From: CAZRIP01 sp964600165
GTDB taxonomy: Bacteria > Elusimicrobiota > Elusimicrobia > UBA1565 > UBA9628
Direction: 5' to 3'
DNA length: 24,238 nt
NCBI GenBank assembly: GCA_964600165.1
Contig: CAZRIP010000057.1
Coordinates: forward strand, 1 to 24,238
The position numbers and the translations under genes were made by a program. Of this stretch, positions 1 to 5,876 are shown piece after piece; position 1 is the first letter of the stretch, and every line of letters starts with the position of its first letter. Below the pieces are notes generated by a model, which was not told where the DNA came from, made no database searches, and saw only the letters and a list, made by a program, of their open reading frames with translations.

Positions 1-409
1 TGAAATAGAGCATGTCGCCGGTGATCGCCAGCGCCCAACCGGAGACGGGGCCGTGGCCGTGGGCCTTGGCGGCCGCGCGGCCGGTCATCGGGTCGACGCC
101 GAAAGCGATGAGGATGAGCGCCAGCGGGCTGCCCGAGGTGCCGTAAGCGGCCGTCGTCTTGCGGGTGCTCTCGCTCATCTTCGCGAGGATGAAGCCCAGG
201 CGCGGATGCCGTTCCCCGGCTGCGATCGTCAAGTGCATGAGCGGCTCGAAGATCAAGGCGAGGCCCACGTCCGACAGAAAATAGAGCGCCTCCATCCAGG
301 GCCAGCCGATGCCGTGCTTTTGAGCGAGCAGCACGCCTCCCGGGATGCCCGGGCCGAACGGGATGAAGAAGAGGCAAAAGACGCCCCACGCCGCGGCCGC
401 CGTCGTCAC
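1..409 (-). CDS. Integral membrane protein, N-terminal part (runs off left edge)
   Basis: Reading the minus strand from GTG at 409 gives an open frame of 136 codons that continues past base 1, so the C-terminus is missing. The first 25 or so residues are hydrophobic and carry a Gly/Pro-rich motif (IPFGPGIPGG). They are followed by WPWMEALYFLSDVGLALIFE, another membrane-like stretch, and then by a further hydrophobic segment near residue 95 (SPLALILIAFGV). Multiple transmembrane helices are therefore likely. I do not recognise the family; a small transporter or other polytopic membrane protein is possible. The start is set by an in-frame TAA at 419-421, leaving GTG 409 as the first usable start. 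A TAACAT hexamer ends 6 nt before it. The gene is divergent from the prenyl synthase at 467 and shares a 57-bp promoter region with it. Confidence 0.6.
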   Translation of the reverse strand, partial: MTTAAAAWGVFCLFFIPFGPGIPGGVLLAQKHGIGWPWMEALYFLSDVGLALIFEPLMHLTIAAGERHPRLGFILAKMSESTRKTTAAYGTSGSPLALILIAFGVDPMTGRAAAKAHGHGPVSGWALAITGDMLYF

Positions 410-415
410 GCCTCC

Positions 416-421
416 ATGTTA
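416..421 (-). promoter_or_regulatory. Putative -10 element (TAACAT) for the membrane protein
   Basis: TAACAT on the minus strand ends 6 nt before GTG 409, the same spacing seen at several other unit-heading genes here. A GGAGG sits inside the 6-nt gap but is only about 1 nt from the GTG, too close for a normal Shine-Dalgarno site. Confidence 0.35.
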
Positions 422-445
422 TCAAACAAGGCGCGGGCACTTTGC

Positions 446-451
446 TATAAT
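446..451 (+). promoter_or_regulatory. Putative -10 element (TATAAT) for the prenyl-synthase/radical SAM operon
   Basis: A perfect TATAAT lies 15 nt before the ATG at 467 in an AT-rich island of an otherwise GC-rich region. No convincing TTGACA-like -35 is present at 16-18 nt. Initiation about 7 nt downstream would leave a leader of only a few bases. This is the only good promoter candidate I see for the whole 467-5771 locus. Confidence 0.55.
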
Positions 452-466
452 CCGTTTACCCCTCTG

Positions 467-1405
467 ATGCCGACCCTTCTGCGGCTGGACGATTCTTTGG
501 AGCGCGTGCGCGCGGGCTTGGAAAGCCGCGCCCGGCGCATCTCCGGGCGCGTGGGTCAGGAGCTCGCCGCGCACGTCGGCCGCCCCGGGAAGATGCTGCG
601 CGCGCGCTTCTGCCTGCTGTTGGCGGACGCGCTCGGCGTCGACCCTTCCAAGGCCGAGGCCGCGGCGCGCGCGATGGAGCTCGTGCACAACGCCTCGCTC
701 TTGCACGACGACTGCGTCGACAGCGCGGACACGCGGCGCGGCGTGCCGACGCCGAACGCGGTCTACGGCACGACGGTCGCGCTGCTCTTGGGCGACCTCG
801 CTTTCTCTCAGGGCTTGGAGGAGGCGGTCGACATCTCTCCGAGCGCGCCGCGCCTGCTCGTGACGACCGTCCGGGAAATGACCGTCGGAGAGCTCCAGGA
901 GGAGTTCCTGAAGGGAAGCGTCGACCTGACGGTCGACGCGTATCTCGGCGTCGCCGCGCGCAAGACGGGCGCGCTCTTCGAGTGGGCCGGGAGCGTGCTC
1001 TCCGAGCTTTCTCCTTTCCCGCACGAGCAGGCGGACCCGCCGCGCCTGGCGAGCGCCGCCGGCATCCTCTTGCAGATCGTCGACGACATCCACGATTACA
1101 CGCTGCCCGAAAACGTCACGGGCAAGCCGCAGGCGCAGGACCTCGTCAACCGGCGGTTGACGCTGCCGGGAATCCTCGCGCTGCGGGACGGCTCCTGCAA
1201 AACGGAGTTCATGACCCTTTGGGAGCAGGGCGACGCGAAAAAGATCGCCGATTTTCTCAACAAGCGCGGCTTCATCGAGGCCACGCGCGCCAAGGGGCGC
1301 GAGCTCGTCGACTCGATGCTCGCGCTCTGCCGCCATCTGCCCTGCCGGCCCGAGGCCGACGAGCTCGCGGGCTTCATCAAGATCATGGCCAAGCGGGAGT
1401 TCTAG
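467..1405 (+). CDS. Polyprenyl diphosphate synthase (trans-isoprenyl synthase, probably long-chain)
   Basis: The 312-residue product is a trans-isoprenyl diphosphate synthase, which condenses isopentenyl diphosphate onto an allylic primer. Visible family signatures are the PGKMLRAR substrate-binding segment (about residues 40-47), the first Asp-rich motif DDCVD (81-85) followed by ADTRRG, and the second Asp-rich motif DDIHD (206-210). The residue five places before the first motif is Ala, as in long-chain enzymes; farnesyl synthases usually have an aromatic residue there. This suggests a quinone-type side chain rather than C15/C20, but chain length is an inference. I chose ATG 467 because it follows a TATAAT at 446-451; an in-frame ATG at 416 would lie upstream of that box. 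The stop codon TAG overlaps the GTG of the next gene by one base, which implies translational coupling to the PqqD/radical SAM genes. Confidence 0.9.
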   Translation: MPTLLRLDDSLERVRAGLESRARRISGRVGQELAAHVGRPGKMLRARFCLLLADALGVDPSKAEAAARAMELVHNASLLHDDCVDSADTRRGVPTPNAVYGTTVALLLGDLAFSQGLEEAVDISPSAPRLLVTTVREMTVGELQEEFLKGSVDLTVDAYLGVAARKTGALFEWAGSVLSELSPFPHEQADPPRLASAAGILLQIVDDIHDYTLPENVTGKPQAQDLVNRRLTLPGILALRDGSCKTEFMTLWEQGDAKKIADFLNKRGFIEATRAKGRELVDSMLALCRHLPCRPEADELAGFIKIMAKREF

Positions 1406-1845
1406 TGTCGTACCTCGCGCTCCTCAAGACCGCGTGGAAGTCGGGCGAGTTCAAGATTTTCGAGTCGCAAGCCGCCGAAAAGGACGCCGATCCGGCCCTG
1501 AGCTGGAAGCGCGTCAAGGCGGAGATGGAAGAGATCATCGAAAGAGAAGCGGGGGACGCTCGGAGCTGCCTGAACGTCCACCGGGAGGGGATCATGAAGC
1601 TCGCACCGTTCGTCAAGTTCCGTGAAGAGAAGTTCGGCGCCGTCTTGTTCGAGACGCGCTCGGAGAAGGTCTTTACGCTCTCGCCCACCGGCGCGGCCGT
1701 CGTGCGCGAGGTCATCACCGGCGCCGACGCGAAGACGATCATCGACAACCTGAAGGTCAAGTACGACGACCAGTCGGGCAAGATGGCCGACGAAGCCGCG
1801 GCCTTTATCGCCCAGCTGCGCGAAAAAGGCCTCGTCACGGAGTAG
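1405..1845 (+). CDS. PqqD-like RiPP recognition protein with N-terminal extension
   Basis: The C-terminal 83 residues (from Met-64) have the PqqD/RRE pattern: FREEKFGAVLFET, then a strand-turn 'VFTLSPTGAAVV', a helix, and a closing 'FIAQLREKGLV'. PqqD proteins are small winged-helix-like domains that bind the leader part of a precursor peptide and present it to a radical SAM maturase. Ahead of it lie 63 residues without stop codons (helical, Lys/Glu-rich, containing 'LSWKRVKAEMEEIIE') that I do not recognise. Starting at GTG 1405, the product is 146 residues and overlaps the previous stop by one base. An internal ATG at 1594 has an excellent Shine-Dalgarno and would give a normal-sized 83-residue PqqD. 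Either start, or both, may be used. The gene lies 6 nt upstream of the first radical SAM gene. Confidence 0.8.
   Translation: MSYLALLKTAWKSGEFKIFESQAAEKDADPALSWKRVKAEMEEIIEREAGDARSCLNVHREGIMKLAPFVKFREEKFGAVLFETRSEKVFTLSPTGAAVVREVITGADAKTIIDNLKVKYDDQSGKMADEAAAFIAQLREKGLVTE
1583..1590 (+). promoter_or_regulatory. Strong internal ribosome binding site before Met-64 of the PqqD-like gene
   Basis: GGGAGGGG, with its GGAGG core 5 nt before ATG 1594, is one of the best Shine-Dalgarno matches in the window. The GTG at 1405 has none. It marks 1594-1845 as a possible stand-alone PqqD reading frame. Confidence 0.6.
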
Positions 1846-1851
1846 ACCGCC

Positions 1852-2820
1852 ATGGCCGAAGTCGCCGTCAAGCACGAGTCGGCCGCGTCCGAGGACCTCG
1901 GCGCGCCGCTTTACGTCGCCTGGCAGATCACCAACGAGTGCAATCTCGCCTGCCTGCACTGCATCGAGGAATCCGGTCCCGGCAAAGCCTTCAAGGACGA
2001 GCTGTCTTCCGACGAGGCGTTCAACATCATCGATCAGCTGGTCAAAAGCGAGGTGCCCTACGTCTCGTTCTCGGGCGGCGAGCCGATGGTTCGGCCCGAT
2101 TTCTTCGAGATGGTCGAGCGCATCACCAAGGGCGGCGTCGGCCTCAAGATCGAGACCAACGGCCATTATCTGACGCCCGAGAACTGCAAGCGCTTGAAAG
2201 ACCTCTGCGTGAAGGCCGTCCAAGTCTCGATCGACGGGGCAAGCCCGGCGTCTTTCAACAAGATGCGCGTGCATGGGCGCTTCGAGCAGGCCTTGGACGG
2301 CATCAAGAACCTGCGCGAGGCCGGCATCCCGATCGAGATCAACTTCGTCCCGGCCAAGTTCAACATCCACGAGATCGGCGAGGCCGTCGACTTGGCTCAT
2401 CGCCTCGGCGCCTACAGCTTTTACACGGGCAAGATCATGTACACGGGCAACGCCGTGCGCACGTGGAAGATCACGGCGCCCGACGAGGCCGACTACCCGA
2501 AGTTCTTCGAGACGCTGCACGCCAAGACCAAGGAGTACGAGGGCCGCATGCGCGTCTACTTCCACGAGATGGGGCTCCTCGAGGAGCTGCGCTACCGGCT
2601 CATCAACCCCGCGGCGCTCTTCATCATCCTGCCCAACGGCCGGGTCAAGCTCATCAACGCGCTGCCTTTCACGTGCGGCGATCTGCGCTCGCAGAAGCTG
2701 GGCCAGGTCTGGGCGAACTTTCAGACGGCATGGAAAGACCCGAAGGTGGCGACGTTCATCGATCAGCTCGCCGTCGAGCCGGACATCGTCTCGAGGCTGC
2801 ATCAATGGGTGGCGCTGTAA
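1852..2820 (+). CDS. Radical SAM enzyme 1 of a PqqD/PqqA-like locus
   Basis: The 322-residue protein has the canonical radical SAM cluster motif CNLACLHC (Cys30, Cys34, Cys37; CX3CX2C), the SAM-binding FSGGEP, then KIETNG and VSIDGAS, the typical order of a peptide-modifying enzyme of the PqqE/SPASM type. The C-terminal 'NGRVKLINALPFTCGDL...LGQVW' resembles the start of a SPASM domain. The Cys set that holds auxiliary iron-sulfur clusters is missing: only one Cys remains and there is no terminal CxxC...C group. It therefore probably carries only the SAM cluster. Adjacency to a PqqD-like gene and a PqqA-like peptide suggests it acts on that peptide, but the reaction cannot be read from sequence. 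ATG 1852 is 6 nt after the PqqD stop. The last 16 bases overlap the prenyltransferase gene. Confidence 0.85.
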   Translation: MAEVAVKHESAASEDLGAPLYVAWQITNECNLACLHCIEESGPGKAFKDELSSDEAFNIIDQLVKSEVPYVSFSGGEPMVRPDFFEMVERITKGGVGLKIETNGHYLTPENCKRLKDLCVKAVQVSIDGASPASFNKMRVHGRFEQALDGIKNLREAGIPIEINFVPAKFNIHEIGEAVDLAHRLGAYSFYTGKIMYTGNAVRTWKITAPDEADYPKFFETLHAKTKEYEGRMRVYFHEMGLLEELRYRLINPAALFIILPNGRVKLINALPFTCGDLRSQKLGQVWANFQTAWKDPKVATFIDQLAVEPDIVSRLHQWVAL

Positions 2821-3752
2821 AGACCAACGCCGTCATTCCTGCGGCGCTCAACGCGCCTCATGCGCCCGCGGATCAGAACATCATCCTCAAGGTGGCGTCC
2901 GTCGTGCGCTACCGGTTCTTTCTGTACGCGGGGCTGCTGCCGTATTTTCTCGGGGCGGCATGGGCGTACGGCGTTGAACGCCAATTCAACGCGCGCGTCT
3001 TCCTCATCGGCCTGTTCGGAATCTTTCTGTCCGTTGTCGGCGTGGAAAGCTTCAACGAATATTTCGACGCGAAAATGGGGACGGATCGCGTGTTCAACCC
3101 GAGCGACGATGAGTACATTCCTGAGTGGATGTTTTGGCTGGGCGTCGCAGCCTTCGGCTGCGCCGCGGCTATCGGCCTGGGATTGACCGTACAAGACGGT
3201 TGGCCGATAGCTGCTTACACGTTCTTGGGGGGGATGGCGGCGGTGTTTTACGTCGGACCGCCGATTCGATGGGTCTACCGTGGGTTGGGGGAGTTGGTCA
3301 TCGGCCTTTCCTACGGCCCTTGGATGACGCTGGGCAGCCTCCAGCTCCATACGCACCGATTCTCCTCCGGCGCTCTGCTCGCCTCGCTCGTGCCGGGTCT
3401 GCTCATCATGGCGCTGGCCGTCGTCAACAACATCCCCGATTTTCACCAGGACCGGCTCGTCGGCAAGCGCAACCTCGTCGTGCGGCTCGGCCGCCAGAAC
3501 GGGGTCTATCTTTATCTCGCGCTCGCCTTCGCCGGCCTTTGCGTCGCGTTCGCGGGCTCGGCGCTCGGCGTTTTCCCGCGCTATTGCGGCTTGGCGTGCG
3601 GCGCCGGCCTGCCGCTGTGGCTTGCGAGCGCGAAAGCCGCGTGGACGACCTGGGACACGCCGCGCAAGTTCATCCCGGCCGTGAAAAATATCGTGCTCTG
3701 CTACGCCGTCGCCACCTCCGTCTTCACGCTGGCTCTGGCGTTCTCCAGATGA
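2805..3752 (+). CDS. UbiA-superfamily prenyltransferase, MenA-like
   Basis: The 315-residue polytopic membrane protein carries both UbiA Asp motifs: NEYFDAKMGTD (Asn84, Asp88, Asp94) and NNIPDFHQD (Asp212, Asp216), the latter continuing GKRNLVVRLGR. That continuation closely resembles MenA, which prenylates dihydroxynaphthoate; other members act on 4-hydroxybenzoate, homogentisate, heme or phospholipids. It transfers a polyprenyl group from its diphosphate to an aromatic acceptor in the membrane. The acceptor here is unknown. The long-chain prenyl synthase in the same operon is the obvious donor source. It lies between two radical SAM genes, overlapping the first by 16 nt and the second by the ATGA motif, so it is very likely co-translated with them. 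No other menaquinone gene is in the window. Codon use in its first third looks somewhat less GC-biased than in its neighbours. Confidence 0.88.
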   Translation: MGGAVKTNAVIPAALNAPHAPADQNIILKVASVVRYRFFLYAGLLPYFLGAAWAYGVERQFNARVFLIGLFGIFLSVVGVESFNEYFDAKMGTDRVFNPSDDEYIPEWMFWLGVAAFGCAAAIGLGLTVQDGWPIAAYTFLGGMAAVFYVGPPIRWVYRGLGELVIGLSYGPWMTLGSLQLHTHRFSSGALLASLVPGLLIMALAVVNNIPDFHQDRLVGKRNLVVRLGRQNGVYLYLALAFAGLCVAFAGSALGVFPRYCGLACGAGLPLWLASAKAAWTTWDTPRKFIPAVKNIVLCYAVATSVFTLALAFSR

Positions 3753-4663
3753 AGATCGACTCTCTCGGCGCGCCGGCGATGATCACCTGGCAGCTCACGC
3801 GGGACTGCAACCTCGCCTGCCTGCACTGCTGCACGGACTCCGCTCCGGGCCGCGCGATGCCCGGCGAGCTCTCGCGCGAGGAAGCCTTGCGCCTCTGCGA
3901 GCAGATCATCGCGGCTCAAATCCCTTATGTGATGCTCGTCGGCGGCGAGCCGACGATCGTCCCGCATTTCTTCGAGGTCGCCGAGATCTTGGGCCGGGCG
4001 GGCGTATTCCTCAAGATCGAGACGAACGGCCAGACTTTCGGCTTGGCCGAGGCGGAACGCCTCGCGAAGCTGCCCATCCGCTCGCTGCAGGTCTCGATCG
4101 ACGGAGCCTCGCCGGCGGTCTACGCGAAGATGCGGCTTCACGGCGAGCTCTCGAAGGCGGTCTCGGCGTGCAAGGCCGCCAAGAAGTCCGGCCTGCCGCT
4201 CGAGATCACGTTCGCGCCGACGCGCGTCAACATCGACGAGGCCGAGGCCGTGATCGGCCTCGCGGCGGACCTGGGCGCCTTCCGCTTCAACTCCGGCGAG
4301 CTGATGCGCCTGGGCACGGCCGCGAAGCTGTGGGACCGGCTTGAGCCCTCGCGCGAGCAGTACGAAAAGTTTTATGATCTGCTCGTCACAAAGGAAAAGG
4401 AGCTCGCGGGCGTGATGGAGCTCTGTTTCCGGCCCTTTTCTTTGAAAGAGGAGCTCGCGACGCGCACGAGCGAGCCTTCGGCGACGATGCTGGTGCTGCC
4501 TGACGGCAAGGTCAAGGTGGCCGCGCCGCTGCCGTATTTGTGCGCCGATTTGAAGACGCAGAGCCTCCCTGAGGCATGGGAGGCGTACCGTCGAGCGTGG
4601 CGGCGACCGGAGGTCGTCGCGGCGCTGCGGGGCGCGTCGGAGGATTTGCCGGCCGTGGTCTGA
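3749..4663 (+). CDS. Radical SAM enzyme 2 of the PqqD/PqqA-like locus
   Basis: The 304-residue protein is a clear paralogue of the enzymes at 1852 and 4797. It has CNLACLHC (Cys20, Cys24, Cys27), the SAM-binding VGGEP, KIETNG and VSIDGAS. The C-terminal 'DGKVKVAAPLPYLCADL' again has the outline of a SPASM start, with one Cys and no auxiliary-cluster Cys set. The product begins only about six residues before the shared 'GAP...TWQLT' block, which supports ATG 3749. That ATG overlaps the prenyltransferase stop as ATGA. It lies directly upstream of the precursor peptide. Two enzymes acting in sequence or as a pair on one peptide is a reasonable inference; whether all three are catalytically active is not known. 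Confidence 0.85.
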   Translation: MKIDSLGAPAMITWQLTRDCNLACLHCCTDSAPGRAMPGELSREEALRLCEQIIAAQIPYVMLVGGEPTIVPHFFEVAEILGRAGVFLKIETNGQTFGLAEAERLAKLPIRSLQVSIDGASPAVYAKMRLHGELSKAVSACKAAKKSGLPLEITFAPTRVNIDEAEAVIGLAADLGAFRFNSGELMRLGTAAKLWDRLEPSREQYEKFYDLLVTKEKELAGVMELCFRPFSLKEELATRTSEPSATMLVLPDGKVKVAAPLPYLCADLKTQSLPEAWEAYRRAWRRPEVVAALRGASEDLPAVV

Positions 4664-4672
4664 CCGGCAATG

Positions 4673-4678
4673 AAGGAG
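4673..4678 (+). promoter_or_regulatory. Shine-Dalgarno for the precursor peptide
   Basis: AAGGAG lies 5 nt before ATG 4684. It fixes the start of the 38-residue peptide and shows that this very short frame is translated on its own rather than being a by-product of the flanking genes. Confidence 0.75.
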
Positions 4679-4683
4679 ACACA

Positions 4684-4800
4684 ATGAACGACCAGAAGAC
4701 CGTGGCCGACGCTAAGGCTCAGAAGCTCGCGTGGGAGACCCCTTGTCTTGAGGAAGTCTCCGAGCGCGTGATGGCTCAGCCTTACATCCGGTTCACGTGA
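4684..4800 (+). CDS. PqqA-like RiPP precursor peptide (38 aa)
   Basis: A 38-residue frame with its own good Shine-Dalgarno sits between two radical SAM genes. The first half (to about Lys14) is polar and leader-like. The second half has Trp17, Pro20 and Tyr34 and ends YIRFT. In PqqA the same spacing occurs: Trp, Pro three residues on, the cross-linked Tyr seventeen residues after the Trp, and a tail of a few residues (YISNR in the Klebsiella peptide). The Glu that PqqE joins to that Tyr, four residues before it in PqqA, is Met30 here; the nearest Glu is Glu27. Thus the scaffold looks PqqA-related but the classic Glu-Tyr cross-link cannot form in the same way. Cys21 and Trp17 are other modifiable residues. 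The final stop overlaps the GTG of radical SAM gene 3 (GTGA). Confidence 0.75.
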   Translation: MNDQKTVADAKAQKLAWETPCLEEVSERVMAQPYIRFT

Positions 4801-5771
4801 CGCAAGGGAGGGGGGCGTCCGTGGGCGACTACGGCGCCCCCCTCTTTCTTGCGTGGCAGCTGACCAACAAGTGCACCGGCCGCTGCCTCCACTGCTGCGA
4901 GGAGTCCGGCCCCGACAAGGCCTGGCCCGACGAGATGGACCGCGCGCAGTGCTTGTCGCTGGCCCGCCAGATCGTCGAGAACGGCATCGCCTATGTCGCG
5001 TTCGGCGGCGGAGAGCCGATGGCGTCTCCCTCTGTGTGGGACATCTTCGAGATTCTTTCCAAAGGCGGCGTCGAGATCAAGATCGAGACCAACGGCCTCG
5101 ACCTGGACGACCAGGCCTGCGACCGCTTGAAGGCCATGAAGATCGCCTGCGTGCAGATCTCGATCGACGGCGCCGGCGCGGCCAGCCACGAGAAGCTGCG
5201 CCCCGGCTCCGGATATGCGCCCGCGTGGCAGGCGATCGACCGCCTGGCCGCGCGCGGCCTCGAGCCCGAGCTCGTCTTTATCCCGACGCGCTGGAACGTC
5301 TCCGAGGCCGTCTCCGTCTATGAGCAGGCGGCCAAGCGCGGCGTGCGGACGTTCGTGACCGGCCCGCTGATGCGCCTCGGGCGCGCGGCGGCGGCGTGGG
5401 ACGCTCTTTCCGCCTCGGACGAAGCGTGGTCCGAGGCCGTGCTGGGCCTCAAGGCCGCGGCCGCGGCGCTCAAAGGTCCGCGCCTGGCGATCTATCCCTG
5501 GGGCATCCAGCGCGAGATGCTCACGCGCGCCGAGAGTCCTCAGTCGATGGTCCTCGTCGTGCCCAACGGCCGCGCCAAGCTCCTCAACGCCTTGCCGTTC
5601 GCCGTGGCCGACCTGAAGACGGAGAGCCTGAAGTCCGCCTGGCCCAAGGTCGGCGCCGCCTGGAAGTCCGCCGAGGTCCAGGATTTCGTGCGCCGCGCCC
5701 AGACGGACCCCTCCTTGCTCCGGCACGCCAACGAGTGCTGGGACCTCGCCGTCGTGGCACCTTCACGCTGA
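4797..5771 (+). CDS. Radical SAM enzyme 3 of the PqqD/PqqA-like locus
   Basis: This third paralogue (324 residues from GTG 4797) shows CTGRCLHC (Cys26, Cys30, Cys33), GGGEP, KIETNG and ISIDGAG. It is the most divergent of the three: the SPASM-like region reads 'NGRAKLLNALPFAVADL', so even the single Cys kept by the other two is absent. GTG 4797 overlaps the peptide stop as GTGA, a coupling pattern that recurs in this window. An alternative GTG at 4821, with GGGAGGGGGG at 4806-4815 upstream, would give a protein eight residues shorter whose N-terminus matches enzyme 2 better. Being directly coupled to the precursor gene, it is a likely maturase of the peptide, either modifying it or assisting the other two enzymes. 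Confidence 0.83.
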   Translation: MTQGRGASVGDYGAPLFLAWQLTNKCTGRCLHCCEESGPDKAWPDEMDRAQCLSLARQIVENGIAYVAFGGGEPMASPSVWDIFEILSKGGVEIKIETNGLDLDDQACDRLKAMKIACVQISIDGAGAASHEKLRPGSGYAPAWQAIDRLAARGLEPELVFIPTRWNVSEAVSVYEQAAKRGVRTFVTGPLMRLGRAAAAWDALSASDEAWSEAVLGLKAAAAALKGPRLAIYPWGIQREMLTRAESPQSMVLVVPNGRAKLLNALPFAVADLKTESLKSAWPKVGAAWKSAEVQDFVRRAQTDPSLLRHANECWDLAVVAPSR

Positions 5772-5789
5772 ACTGTCCCCGGGGACAGT
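5772..5789 (+). repeat. 18-bp perfect palindrome just after the radical SAM locus
   Basis: ACTGTCCCCGGGGACAGT is a perfect palindrome beginning on the base after the radical SAM 3 stop codon. A transcript could fold it into a short hairpin, but there is no T-run after it, so a classic intrinsic terminator is not supported. GGGGACAG-type palindromes of this kind occur as dispersed repeats in some bacteria; only one copy is visible here. Confidence 0.6.
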
Positions 5790-5863
5790 CGGGTCCTAAA
5801 GCCTAGGCCTACCGTCCCGATCTGGGTATCCGAACGGCCCTTTTGCCCGGCCGGCAGCGCGAC

Positions 5864-5869
5864 TATCCT
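5864..5869 (+). promoter_or_regulatory. Putative -10 element (TATCCT) for the exported 650-aa protein
   Basis: TATCCT ends 7 nt before ATG 5877, in an AT-rich patch and with no Shine-Dalgarno before the ATG, matching the leaderless pattern at other genes in the window. Confidence 0.4.
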
Positions 5870-5876
5870 TATATAT

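Noticed and set aside
53..466. In-frame 5' extension of the prenyl synthase to an ATG at 53
   Set aside because: The extra residues are Arg/Ala-rich shadow sequence of the minus-strand membrane protein, and a TATAAT at 446 lies inside the extension; ATG 467 fits the family start.
1402..2805. Long minus-strand frame opposite the PqqD and radical SAM 1 genes
   Set aside because: It is Arg/Asp/Val-rich mirror sequence with no recognisable motif, opposite genes with clear conserved motifs; similar antisense frames occur throughout this GC-rich window.
467..5771. A standard PQQ or mycofactocin operon
   Set aside because: There is no PqqB, PqqC or PqqF and no MftD, MftE or MftF. The peptide lacks the PQQ Glu and does not end with the mycofactocin-type C-terminal Val-Tyr.
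5772..5789. Intrinsic terminator for the radical SAM operon
   Set aside because: The palindrome has no loop sequence of its own and no downstream T-run, so only a repeat or binding site is claimed.
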